Assembly (NCBI GenBank): GCA_001936135.1
Contig: CP012815.1
Location: forward strand, 992,001-1,056,000
Direction: 5' to 3'
From: Saccharomycopsis fibuligera x Saccharomycopsis cf. fibuligera
Lineage: Eukaryota > Ascomycota > Saccharomycetes > Ascoideales > Saccharomycopsidaceae
DNA length: 64,000 nucleotides
In this document: positions 9,975 through 20,254 of the stretch, in pieces
Position numbering within the stretch: position 1 is the first letter of the stretch
How the letters are laid out: every line of letters starts with the position of its first letter
Program-made: the position numbers and the translations under genes
The notes under the pieces: generated by a model
Databases searched by the model: none
Seen by the model: the letters and a program-made list of their open reading frames with translations, nothing else
What the model was told of the DNA's origin: nothing

Positions 9975-11513
9975 AAATGTTTGTCTGTCTTTGAAAAGGC
10001 ATTTGACGTTTCTTTTGATATTTTTTCTGGCATTGCCAATTGATGAGACACACATTCTGCAAGGAGATCTATTATATTAATTTGCCAATAATTGTTCAAA
10101 AATTTTCCTTTGAGAATTGTAACAGAAAACTGACGTTTGATATATGCCCTTATACCATTCCATACTCATTGGTTAGCCTTATACCTAATTTAGGTGTATA
10201 TATTATCTGTTGTATTGCATTTTGTATTATTCACTGAGTCCTTTGATCATTATGTAGATGTCTTAGTTTTCACGTTCCGGAAAAGTTACCTGGCATGCAT
10301 CTACACCATTACTGTATTTATGTCTGGCATGTTAGAATACTTCCCATGGGATCGTGCTACGCAGACAAGAATGCTAAAATATGATTGAAAATTCAATTCA
10401 AAAATTGCTAAAATGTATGTTTAAAAATCAAATAAACCGTGCTTTTGAACAATGTATAATTTTAGATGCATAGTCAGGTAGACATGTCTGTGTAGCTAAA
10501 AGTTCAAACTTACACATCAGCAAGACAAAGATGCAGCATAGAATTGAATTGACAGTGTCACATTTTGGTTCTGGATTAAAACTACAAACTTAAAACAATG
10601 ATGTTACATTCTATTTTCAAATGTGGTCAGAATCATTGATATATAGAATCTGACCAAGTTCAAACCAGCTTGCGAACTCTCAAAGTTCCTATAATGTCGA
10701 TAATGATAATAATTATCAAACTTGTTAATAAAATTCCTGTATTGAAGCTGCTTTTGTTACGCATAAGGTCAGCTACATTCGAGTATTATGTTCATTAAAC
10801 CTCATGCTGTAACAATACTTGTGTCTTTCAAAAGGATTGGCTAGATTATCTATAACGTCCTTGCGAGCAGAACAACTGTGTATGCTATTCGAAAGCAGAA
10901 TATAATATTGGTTATCAAGCATTATTTTCGACAATCATTGACAAAGTGCTTTTACTGAAGACAGAATTTTATACCACTAATATATGATCTAAATTATTAC
11001 CCAGTAGGTAAACACAATTCGCCGTGCATCATTATGATGGATATTGCAAGCGACAATAGTGCGATTGTACTATTAATTAGTAAAATTAGCTCGCGACTTT
11101 AGCCGTGAGTGTTTCATCTCCAATATTTCTCCAGACACATGCCGATGTTCATTCTCAGTTTTACAAACTATCATTTCTTACAGTAACCTGAATTACCTAT
11201 TTGCTCACAACTGAATCCATATTTTCCTTAACCCCCACAGCTAACGGTAAATTCCGCTTTTCGTTGCTTTTTGGCCTTGTTGTTTGTACCGCTATTTTCG
11301 CACTTTTTTTAGAGTTTTCGTTTTTAACGTTTTGAGTTTTTTTGCTTTTTTGCTTTTTCTTCGCGGACAAACAAAAATCCAAAATCGAGACTCGCTGTCA
11401 AGTTCAGCCTCCACTTGTCAAACCCCAGACGCTTAGATACTACCACGACAACTGCTACCACCCAGCACAAGACCATTTGAACACCTTGTCTTGTCACTAT
11501 TCAATGGCTATTA
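9975..11513. other. Intergenic region upstream of AFI1
   Basis: This 1.54 kb, AT-rich, lies between two rightward genes and contains the NKP1-like 3' end and the AFI1 promoter. No RNA gene or convincing ORF is visible. T-rich and pyrimidine-rich sequence at 11300-11460 probably belongs to the AFI1 promoter and leader. Confidence 0.5.
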
Positions 11514-11530
11514 ATGTCGCCCTACAGTGA
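11504..11530 (+). promoter_or_regulatory. Short upstream ORF overlapping the AFI1 start
   Basis: ATG at 11504 opens an 8-codon frame that ends with TGA at 11528-11530, so it spans the AFI1 ATG at 11514 in another frame. A ribosome starting at the first ATG would pass over the main start. Whether the transcript includes the first ATG is unknown. Confidence 0.4.
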
Positions 11531-14500
11531 CCTGGACGGCAACGCCAGTAGCTTTATCTCCTCAAGCAGCGGCTTGTCTCAGGAAAACATTCACCTTAAT
11601 CAATCCCATCACAATTCTCATCTTCACAGCCGCCAAAAGCATCATAACAGCCGCTATCATCATCCATTTCAACACACACAGAGCCACAGCAATTATAATA
11701 ATAGTCATAACATCAACATCCACAATCCGCAACTCCTCCATAACTACAACCATAATGCCAAAAGCACCAATTCCAACAATATAGTAAAGTATTTGATCGC
11801 GTCGGAGTTCGATATAAACTTGGGGCCAGTGATAAGGCAGCAATACCCTAGCCCAATCCCATCGGACAACTTGCCCTATTTTGCAGAGTTACTTATGCCG
11901 GATCAGATTCATACTAGATCTGAAGACTGGACTGTGGTGATCTTGCACAAAGATAAGCAGTCCGGAGAGTATCGGTATGGCAGTTCTTCCGGATCAGTGA
12001 CACATCCGAACTCGTCGACAGACTCATTAACTACGACAGCATCAACATTATACACACATAAAACAAAAGAAAAAGGTAACACTAGTCATAATAAAGAAAA
12101 ATATCATGAAAACGGTAATGAAGAAGAAGATCAGAATGATGACGATCAACCATTGTACATATTGAATGTCGTCAATACTAGATTTAACCAGAAGGTGCAT
12201 CGCAACACCATAATCAAAGGCATAGCTATCGCTACCACGTCTCATTATTTTCAAATGTTCAAACCATTGCTTCTTGTAGCATTGGATCAATTATTTCACA
12301 TTACTACTACCACTACTAGTACACTAAATCCGTCTCCAAATAATACATATGACGATGCATATGTTCCGGTGCTTCGCAACTTGTATGATTCAGTAAACGC
12401 TATTGATATTCATGGTATAGTACCTAGATTTCTGTTGGAAAGAAAATTGCTATTGAATTCTATTATTGATTTCCCAATTAAGGAGTGCTTTAGTAATAAA
12501 AATTTTTCCTCCAAAATGTTCGAATCGGCAGTTAATAGCGGCATAAACCACAAGGACTATGCTAAGAGAGAATTATTTCAACATATGAAGATAAAAGATA
12601 ATGCAACTATTGAAGTACTCATTAATTATTTGAATTTCAAGATCCCCCTAAGAATACCTTTTTTACAAATGCCGGAAATAGTGGGTGATTTCTCAGTAAG
12701 AGATTTGGTGAGTAACCTTTTATATGCCAAGGTGGTGATCAACAAAGGCAAAACAAATCAAACAAAAAACGGCTCCACTGAAAACGATAGTAAAGCCAAT
12801 GATACCAAGAATATTAGCACAAACGTTCCACCTTATCCGGAGCTCCTTGTATATGGCGAGTCCACGCCAGCAATAGTAGTTCTCATCAATGCATTTCTCA
12901 CACACAAGAAAATTCTCTACTTGGGCAACAAAACTCCGGCCCTGGCAATTTGTGAAGCAGTATTTGCGACAATTGCCCTTATAAGCGGTGGTGGTGGTTT
13001 GCTTCGCGGCTTTTTGAAACAAACTTATCCATACATTGACTTGAGCAAATTTGAATTCATCGAACAGCAAGATTGGTATTTTGCTGGCACTGCTAACCCA
13101 ACTTTCAAAGCGCATGAAAGGTTATATGATGTATTGTACGACATGGAGCTAAACGAGTTGGTATTGTCTAGAGAAAACGGCTATTGTATGCAAGAGGCAA
13201 TAATAAGGAGTCGAAACATAAACATTAATGACACATTGATGAGTTCACTAAATAATAACAGCGACAGCATTAACAATAACAGCGACAGCATTAACAATAA
13301 CAACGACTACAATTTGTCGTCTCCATTGGCCCCAATTGAAAGCGATTCTTCTACCTTTTCCGCATACGCAAATCAGTTAGATGTTTCCGAGGAAGAAGAA
13401 AATGATAAACTTGAACAAGTGCGATCCCCTAGCTCTATAATATCCATGCCGTTCAGCAATAACACCACCGCCAACTCTGGGTATGCTTTTGCAACTGCGA
13501 GTAATCCATTCAGATCTGTTTCGGGTCATAATTTGACAATTGCTAGTTCTCCTCGAGTAGTACTGAGTAGCAAGTCAATGAATGATTCAACAGTGGCTCA
13601 GAAGCCTACACCAACAACGACTTCTACTTCTAGCATTTTTGCACGACCTAGACAAAATAGCGGTCCATTCACCAATAATCACAAAACTGGCGCAAATGAT
13701 AGTAATAGTAATACCAACAACAATGCTATTATTTTGGAAGATGCAAACTTGCTTAAGAAGCTAACTATTCTAATTAGAGAAAAGCATGACGATGAAACAA
13801 TAATAATGGCTTTTAGACAACACATTAACGAAATTATGAGGATACTTCAATCAGTGGACCAACTAGATAAACAAAAAAAACAGTTGCTTTTGGGCCCATT
13901 TCAGGGGCTTGAGCTATCTGATTTGATTGGCTTCATGCTAAGGGAGCCATTACCTCAATCACACACAGTAGCAACAACGCCAACACATATGAAAAGAAAA
14001 CGGCCGCTGGTGCAGCTGCGCTCCTTTTCATTTGAAAGCCGTTCATCATTACTGATGCCTTCATCACCTACTGCTACTAATGGGAATGCTAATCGGTTTA
14101 AGTTTTCTCCATTATCATCACCAACAGAAGCCTCAAAATCTTTTAATCAGCAACTTCAACACCAACAATCCCAACACCAACAATCCCAACACCAACATCA
14201 AAACCAAGTTCGTCATTCATCATCTTCATTGCCTTTCAACTCCAGCTTCAAGTTCAGTACAAACAATGGTTCTAGCTCTCATGGAGGACTCAAAATAAAC
14301 CGAAATAGCGGCTCCAGTGCTAATAAGTACACCAGAGTCAACACAAACAGCACTAATACTGCTACCACTAAAGCCAACAATGGCATGCATGCAAAGAATG
14401 AAAGCATGAACTCGTTTGCCAGCAATACTACTTTCAGCAGCAGCACTAATACTGCGAACAATAGCAACAGTAATAGCAATAGCAAGCATAGCTCAATGAC

Positions 14501-16106
14501 GACTAATGATTCATCTGTGGCTAATGGATATGGAAACTATGGTAACGGAAAGGGTTTTGCAAATTATGGGGTTATCAGCGAAGGCGATGATAATGATCAT
14601 GATAGTTATAATGAAAATAATAATGACAACTATAATGACAATAATGGCCAAAGTATGGTGTCAATTTCTGCAAATACTGCAAATACTGCAAATACTGCAA
14701 ATATCAATAATAATAATAGTAATACTGCGGCATGGAGACCAAACTTGATAAATTCAAAGTACTCTGATTCTTCAATTCATTCAAATTTTAACAATAGTCA
14801 ACATTCTCGACAATATATCAATAATTCCTCTCATAATTATAATCAGAATTATAATCACCACTATCGCCAAAATGGCAATACCAATTTTTATTTCGATAAT
14901 GATAATAATCAAGTGAGCTCACCAAGACCAGCAAATATTCCTCATAGTTATCACAATCAGAACAATAATAGCAACAGCAACAGCGGCAACAAGCGCAGCA
15001 GCGGCGGTATTGTTGGCTTAAATTTTGATTTAAACTTTGAAAATGGGTACTTTTGGAACTCAAAAAAGGAAAAGTTAAGTGAGATTAAGACGTACTATTG
15101 GGTATATAAGGGCTACAAATATGCTCCTCAAATCTTTTACAATAAAAAAGATGATGAGTCTTTGAAAAATTGCCATCTTCAAGAGCATGTACAAGATCAA
15201 CGTGAAGCCCAGGATCAGTTTCATTTCCGTAATCCAATTTCTTACTTTTTCCAAAATGGAGCCACGGTTGAGCTTAATGCTGTTTATGGAAATAGTACCT
15301 ATGCTGAAAATAATAATGACGATAACCGTGTCAAATCTGCTGTCAATAATATTGGTAACGCTTCTCAACAAGATTCTAGTCCGCATTCTGTGAAAGGTGA
15401 TAAAAATAGCTATATCTACAACAATACAAGGGATGCCATCAATATCAACAAGACTGGAAGCTCCAATTATAAGAGTAAAACTATCAAAAAAACAGTTGAT
15501 ATTGCTTATCATTTATCAATGCTTCAAAACTCAATGACTCAAATTAGTGATGCTAAATCATTGGAGATATATCTGTATATTTTGGCCTACCTTACTTCCT
15601 CTTCTTTATCTGTGATAGACTCAACCTCATCACCGACGTCAGCTACCACAACCTTATCAACAGAAAAATTATCAAGCTTAATTATTAGTGAAAGCAGCAG
15701 TGCCAGTAGCAGTAATGATAATAATAATGGTAATGGCAATAGTAATGGCAATGGCACTAATGCCAACCAAAAGCCATCCGCTTTAGAAACCGAAGAAAAA
15801 GTGGAAAGATTTCTCATCATGACCTATCTTCTCTCCAGCAATTCCCATAACACTGCCGCTGCCACCACCAGCACTGCAAATATTGATGATTTTGGTATTG
15901 GCAGTAGTGCTAAAAATAAAGGCATTGAAATGATTTATAACGGACTATATCATCGTGATTCGAGAGTGAAGCAAAAAGTGGTTGAAATTTTGAATTTAAT
16001 TACTAGGGAGCTGGTTTTGGGAAAAGTTATTATTAAAAATGGTATTAACCCATTTTTTAAGATGGCTTGGGATGAACAGCAGCAACAACAACAACAACAA
16101 CGATAA
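11514..16106 (+). CDS. AFI1: Afi1 (Arf3-interacting, DENN-like protein)
   Basis: Afi1 binds the Arf3 GTPase at the cell cortex and acts in polarized growth. This copy has 1530 residues, against 893 in S. cerevisiae. After an Asn/His/Ser-rich leader comes the Afi1/Mesa N-terminal domain, with YLIASEFDINLGPVIRQQYP, IPSDNLPYFAELLMPDQIHTR and SEDWTVVILH. The second conserved part, around 430-560, includes LLVYGESTPAIVVLINAFL, KKILYLGNKTP and an Ala/Gly-rich helix. A later conserved block near 760-840 and the last 60 residues are also ordered. The rest is low-complexity: Asn/Ser runs, an NSDSI repeat, HQQSQ repeats, NTA repeats, and a terminal Gln run just before the stop. Several CTG codons occur, so some Leu may be Ser. 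Confidence 0.85.
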   Translation: MSPYSDLDGNASSFISSSSGLSQENIHLNQSHHNSHLHSRQKHHNSRYHHPFQHTQSHSNYNNSHNINIHNPQLLHNYNHNAKSTNSNNIVKYLIASEFDINLGPVIRQQYPSPIPSDNLPYFAELLMPDQIHTRSEDWTVVILHKDKQSGEYRYGSSSGSVTHPNSSTDSLTTTASTLYTHKTKEKGNTSHNKEKYHENGNEEEDQNDDDQPLYILNVVNTRFNQKVHRNTIIKGIAIATTSHYFQMFKPLLLVALDQLFHITTTTTSTLNPSPNNTYDDAYVPVLRNLYDSVNAIDIHGIVPRFLLERKLLLNSIIDFPIKECFSNKNFSSKMFESAVNSGINHKDYAKRELFQHMKIKDNATIEVLINYLNFKIPLRIPFLQMPEIVGDFSVRDLVSNLLYAKVVINKGKTNQTKNGSTENDSKANDTKNISTNVPPYPELLVYGESTPAIVVLINAFLTHKKILYLGNKTPALAICEAVFATIALISGGGGLLRGFLKQTYPYIDLSKFEFIEQQDWYFAGTANPTFKAHERLYDVLYDMELNELVLSRENGYCMQEAIIRSRNININDTLMSSLNNNSDSINNNSDSINNNNDYNLSSPLAPIESDSSTFSAYANQLDVSEEEENDKLEQVRSPSSIISMPFSNNTTANSGYAFATASNPFRSVSGHNLTIASSPRVVLSSKSMNDSTVAQKPTPTTTSTSSIFARPRQNSGPFTNNHKTGANDSNSNTNNNAIILEDANLLKKLTILIREKHDDETIIMAFRQHINEIMRILQSVDQLDKQKKQLLLGPFQGLELSDLIGFMLREPLPQSHTVATTPTHMKRKRPLVQLRSFSFESRSSLLMPSSPTATNGNANRFKFSPLSSPTEASKSFNQQLQHQQSQHQQSQHQHQNQVRHSSSSLPFNSSFKFSTNNGSSSHGGLKINRNSGSSANKYTRVNTNSTNTATTKANNGMHAKNESMNSFASNTTFSSSTNTANNSNSNSNSKHSSMTTNDSSVANGYGNYGNGKGFANYGVISEGDDNDHDSYNENNNDNYNDNNGQSMVSISANTANTANTANINNNNSNTAAWRPNLINSKYSDSSIHSNFNNSQHSRQYINNSSHNYNQNYNHHYRQNGNTNFYFDNDNNQVSSPRPANIPHSYHNQNNNSNSNSGNKRSSGGIVGLNFDLNFENGYFWNSKKEKLSEIKTYYWVYKGYKYAPQIFYNKKDDESLKNCHLQEHVQDQREAQDQFHFRNPISYFFQNGATVELNAVYGNSTYAENNNDDNRVKSAVNNIGNASQQDSSPHSVKGDKNSYIYNNTRDAININKTGSSNYKSKTIKKTVDIAYHLSMLQNSMTQISDAKSLEIYLYILAYLTSSSLSVIDSTSSPTSATTTLSTEKLSSLIISESSSASSSNDNNNGNGNSNGNGTNANQKPSALETEEKVERFLIMTYLLSSNSHNTAAATTSTANIDDFGIGSSAKNKGIEMIYNGLYHRDSRVKQKVVEILNLITRELVLGKVIIKNGINPFFKMAWDEQQQQQQQQR
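13254..13307 (+). repeat. 21-bp tandem repeat inside AFI1
   Basis: A 21-bp unit encoding Asn-Asn-Ser-Asp-Ser-Ile-Asn is repeated exactly at 13254-13274 and 13275-13295, with a partial third copy to 13307. Other in-frame tandem units are a 15-bp HQQSQ unit from 14160 and a 9-bp unit (Asn-Thr-Ala) at 14669-14703. Confidence 0.85.
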
Positions 16107-17036
16107 GAATAATAATAATGATAATAATCTTATGGGAAAGCTATTCTGCTTTCAAGTATGTGCATATTCCATTACTTTCATATTCCTCATAGCTACGCTA
16201 CAGTGTTTCTTTCTACTTTACGCTATCAAGTTTTCTTTTTTTGTGCTAACTTTCATTTTTATTCCTAATATATAATGTATTGCTCTCTTGCCAGTTTTAA
16301 TTCATTTGTATGTTCAAATTCTTTTCAATTATTGGCTCGAAAATTTTTTAATTATCAATTCTTTTTATATAGTCATTTATTTATTTTCAGCTTTTATCCA
16401 TTCACTCCTCTATCTATCAGTTTACTTAGTCAATTGCAGACTATTACTTTACGCTTAAATTTATACATATTCTTCTTTCATTATAGACATAATGATACCT
16501 GGTGTTGTTTTCTGCAGTTGTCTGTCTGTTTGTATTTGTTTCTACTTTATTATACTCCTTCATTTTCTTATTTTTTCATCATGCTTCTTACTACACACTC
16601 GAATTTTTTTTTTTTTTTTTTTTTTGCTATCTGTTCTGCTATCTCGTTCTACTTTCTTTAATTATAAGCTATAAGCTATTTGAATATTGTGGTCTCTTCT
16701 AACGTGTTTTTTCTTTGAAATTGATTAGCTACCAACCATAGACTATCCTCACCCTAAAAATGATTTGAATGAGTGAACTTATTAAGGAGCTAATGGTCAA
16801 TGACTAGCTTTCCATTAACGAAGTCGCAACTGAATCATGCTCAAATTTTAATATTTTAATATCAAGACTTAATGGTTAAGAGTAAACAAAACAAAGATTT
16901 CAAAAAAAAAAAAAAAAAAGAGCTCAGATAGCATAAATGTTGTGCAACTAGAAGTATCAGAAAAGCACTGCCTACAAAAATAACCCAATACATGCTCTTG
17001 TATTATCAAGAATAAAATATAGTAGACAAAAATAAC
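16107..17036. other. Region between AFI1 and tRNA-Asn
   Basis: This 930 bp starts with a T-rich AFI1 3' flank that includes T22 at 16604-16625 and ends with A18 at 16902-16919. Open frames here are made of Phe/Leu/Ser from T-rich DNA and are not credible genes. Confidence 0.6.
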
Positions 17037-17110
17037 CGACCTCGGTGAGGGTCGAACTCACGATCTTGCGATTAACAGTCGCACGCCTTAACCAACTTGG
17101 CCACGAAGTC
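17037..17110 (-). tRNA. tRNA-Asn (GTT)
   Basis: A 74-nt cloverleaf on the minus strand. The 7-bp acceptor stem pairs fully (GACTTCG with CGAGGTC, one G-T), with G as discriminator. The D-arm is TGGCCAAGTTGGTTAAGGC, the anticodon loop contains CTGTTAA with anticodon GTT, and the T-arm carries GAGTTCGACCCTC. No intron. A T5 terminator follows on the minus strand at about 17028-17032. LTR-like sequence starts about 120 bp upstream of it. Confidence 0.96.
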
Positions 17111-17228
17111 TTAATTATTTTTGTCAAAAAGTACAGGTATGCCTACTGACCATTTTTAAACTTGGGCAAAATAAACGGCTATTCTTATTTGCTACATCAC
17201 TACGGTAATGAATTATATAACACATCAG

Positions 17229-17505
17229 TGTTGACAAAGATTGAGTTCTAGATCTACAGACTGACCTGCGAATACGTCATATTATTTACTTGATATTTTT
17301 CTATCATCTTCTATTTGATTCTACTGTTTTTTTTTTCACACACAATATCGATTTATTATTTCTATATAAATAATAAAAAAATACAATCTTATAATTGTTT
17401 ATATAGTATATACGGTTCAACTCAATATTATTATATATTTATCATTGTTTAGTTATATTAAAAACACGGGGTTTAAAGACCAAATTAATGGACTACCTAA
17501 TCTAC
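17229..17505. repeat. LTR-like AT-rich repeat blocks (copy 1)
   Basis: This contains three blocks also found at 51484-51861: 17231-17325, 17325-17394 and 17402-17505, each clearly alignable by eye to its counterpart. It begins TGTTGA and lies just upstream of a tRNA gene, a favoured landing site of yeast LTR retrotransposons. It looks like an old, broken LTR-type remnant. Family and exact ends are uncertain. Confidence 0.45.
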
Positions 17506-18314
17506 AGTTGCTTCTTTCAATGCCTCTAAAATTTTTATATTTGAAATTTGTATCAGACTCTGTATCGTGCATTTATCTAATTTTTCTAATTTTTTTTTGG
17601 CTTTCGATCAACATACTTCGTTCATAGATAGACTTAAATATATACAATATTTGCTGAAAGGCTGTTGAGTAAGGGCAAACAAAATATTTTTTGCTTACTA
17701 ATATTCTAACCTGAGCTCTTGTTTTTAATTCTGCTTAAGAGTTATCAATTAACTCTTTTATGATACAAGAACCAATTTTATTGTTAGTCTAAATTATATT
17801 TCATGAATTTATTATTTAATGGCAGTATAAAATTATCTTCTATGTTGATAGATTATACTCCTTTAGTAGAATATCTAAGTTTAAAATCTTTGAAAGGTGA
17901 ATTTAGTAAAAAGTTTGATAAAATTAATATTAGAAATGTACCATTTTTTTTCTTTAGATAAACCTATCGATAACATAAAAACTTTAACCGTTTTTTGATT
18001 AGAAGGTTTTATAGACGCCGAAGATTTTTATGATTTTAATATAGATAACTCTTCGAAGCCAACACATTTAAATGCAAGTGCAGTTTGATATTAATCAAAA
18101 AGGTCCAGAAAATACCAACTTGTATAGCTCACTAGTAGTCTCATTTTTGCCATTGAGCTTCCTTACGTTTCAAGATTTGCTACTCGCCCTCAAGTCATGC
18201 CAGGAAGGTATCAATTCTTTTATTTATTGATATTTTAAGCTAGCTAAATTTCAAACAATAAAGCACTATGGGTACTACAAGCGGTTCAAACAGATCAGCT
18301 CACACTGGCCCAAT
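17506..18314. other. AT-rich stretch downstream of SPE3
   Basis: This 809 bp lies between the LTR-like blocks and the SPE3 stop. It contains the LAGLIDADG-like relic and the SPE3 3' flank, and I see nothing else supported. Confidence 0.5.
17803..18110 (+). pseudogene. Possible LAGLIDADG-type (mitochondrial intron-like) relic
   Basis: AT-rich DNA here has two protein-like pieces in different frames. One, from the ATG at 17803, is 52 codons (starting MNLLFNGSIKL). The other, from 17999, begins LEGFIDAEDFYDFNI, which closely resembles the first LAGLIDADG motif of mitochondrial intron endonucleases (LEGFIDAEGSF type). The pieces are not a working gene. A nuclear insertion of mitochondrial DNA is the simplest reading, but one short motif is weak evidence. 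Confidence 0.3.
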
Positions 18315-19425
18315 TCAGTTAAGCTCTTTATCAGCCCAAGTTGGCAACACAAAGGCTGCTTCATGAATTTGCTTATTGTAATACTTGAACAATTTTTCTT
18401 CTTGTTCTTCGCTGAACTTTGTCACTGGCTTTTTAACATCAACTTTGTCACTTTTGCTGCATACCATGAAGCCAATTTGACCGGATGGGTAAGTTGGAAT
18501 AGTAGTGTACGCATATTCAGCCACTTTGAAAATTTTTTTACAAGTTTGTTTCAACTTCTTGATGATTGGCATATGCAACCAAATGTTTTCTGCCTGAGTA
18601 GTAATAATCCCCTGGTCAGTTAATGAGTCATGCAATAATTGGAAATAATGTTCTTGAAACAATGATTCAGCTGGTCCTTCAGGGTCCGAGGAATCAGTGA
18701 TAATCACATCAAAATGATTCTTGTACTGTTTCAAGAATTCAAACCCATCACCAATGTGGACTTTAACCTTTGGGTTCTGGAATGCTCCGTTGGACAATCT
18801 AGGCAAGAATTGCTGAGAAACTTTAATAACGTCTTCGTCAATGTCACAAAGCACCAATTCTTCAATTTGATTATCTCCATATTTGAGGACTTCTCTCAAG
18901 ACACCACCATCACCACCACCAACGACAAGCACTTTTCTAGGATTTGGATGAGCAGCCACTGCTAAATGAGTAATCATTTCTTGGTAGGCGTGTTCATCAC
19001 GTTCAGTAACTTGAATAACGTTGTCCAAGACTAAGACATTACCATAATCTGTGGATTTGAACACAAGAACATCTTGGTATTTGCTTTTTTGAGCATAAAG
19101 GATCTTTTCGACTCTTAAGCTCATGGCTTGACCGGGCCACATGGTATCGCTGACTTCTCTAAACCAGCCATCTATAATATGCATTAGTAATTGTAAAACA
19201 ATAATTGACTGTTTTCGGTCGATATAAAAACAATTACCAGACTAGATCACTAGCTAAAGGAACCATTGTTTTGAACAATCCACCAAAAAAACTCGACGAA
19301 ATGCCACAATTCCACCCAGCAAAAACTGAAGTAAAAGAGGCCCAAAGAAAACATGAGAAACTGGAGAACTGAGAGTTACAGTAAAGCATACCTTGGATAG
19401 TAGGGTGAGACAATTCCTGAGCCAT
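18315..19425 (-). CDS. SPE3: Spermidine synthase Spe3, two exons
   Basis: Putrescine aminopropyltransferase: it transfers the aminopropyl group of decarboxylated S-adenosylmethionine to putrescine. Exon 1 is 19392-19425 ([11 protein letters not shown]) and exon 2 is 18315-19171, joined inside an Asp codon to give [16 protein letters not shown], which matches yeast Spe3 (PTIVDGWFREISDTMW). The product is 296 residues, the normal size. Visible motifs are [35 protein letters not shown] (nucleotide binding), and [16 protein letters not shown] with the catalytic Asp. A methionine sits early in exon 2 (M at 19184, inside the intron), but only the spliced form restores the family's N-terminus. It shares a divergent promoter with YIF1. 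Confidence 0.95.
19172..19391 (-). other. SPE3: Intron of SPE3
   Basis: This 220-nt intron has donor GTATGC (from 19391), branch-point-like TACTAAT close to the 3' end, and acceptor TATAG ending at 19172. Splicing keeps the frame and restores the conserved N-terminus. Confidence 0.93.
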
Positions 19426-20254
19426 TGTGAGTATTGATACTATGGGATGTGTTTAGTGGTGCTTTGTAGTGGTGAATTGAGATAGAAGAGTATGTTTGAA
19501 AAATATGTTAGAAGCAGCGAAGAACGTCGAAAAGCCACAATGTGTCAGATAGAATCAAAAATCTCCGACAGCTCCTGACAAAAACGGAAAATAAGAAAAA
19601 ATGCAAAGCAGAATCTTCGAGAATCCTTCGACAAGCGAACAGTATATACTACGAGTGCAAACATGTGCTACGGAACTACAACATCAGTGGTATTTCTACG
19701 TACTATAGTATAGTTAGTGTACAAGCTATAGACCCAAAAGGGCTCTATCCCAACCGCTTCTGTCCATTAGACTATAGTCTACACTGTATTGCACACTATA
19801 ACGTACTTGCACAGGGCACACAACCACACTACGAATAGACGCCCGAGAGAGAATTCGATTGCAAGGAAAACAAGACAAATTCGTAGAAACTAAAGGAAAA
19901 CACATCAACGCTTCGAATACAGAGACAGCAGAACACACAACAGCAATCCACACGGCCCATTCGTCAGGCTTTCAGAAACAGTATTAGCCACTAGTATTCC
20001 GCTGTTGCCAACATCCATAGACTTGACGCTCATATTGCCCTGATTGACCGTTGTCCAAAAATAATTGCTTACCGCTGTCAAATCAGATCAACCAGCTTTT
20101 CCCAAATCATTGCCTGAGGACAAGTAAAATAATACTGCAAACTGAAGCAAAACTATATATCATTCTCTCAAAAAAGCACCAATTGAAGTTGATTTGTCTC
20201 ACAAAAGCAAGCCGATAAGTTAGTTAATCCTCATCAAATTTAACACATTCCACA
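19426..20254. other. SPE3-YIF1 divergent promoter region
   Basis: 829 bp between two divergent start codons. No RNA gene is seen. Short open frames in it have no family resemblance. Confidence 0.6.

Noticed and set aside
15075-15512. 145-codon antisense frame in AFI1
   Set aside because: It is a shadow of the AFI1 coding strand, with no family resemblance.
17420-17430. B-box-like GGTTCAACTC in the LTR-like blocks
   Set aside because: It fits a Pol III B box loosely, and so does the matching site in copy 2, but no A box lies upstream at a proper distance.
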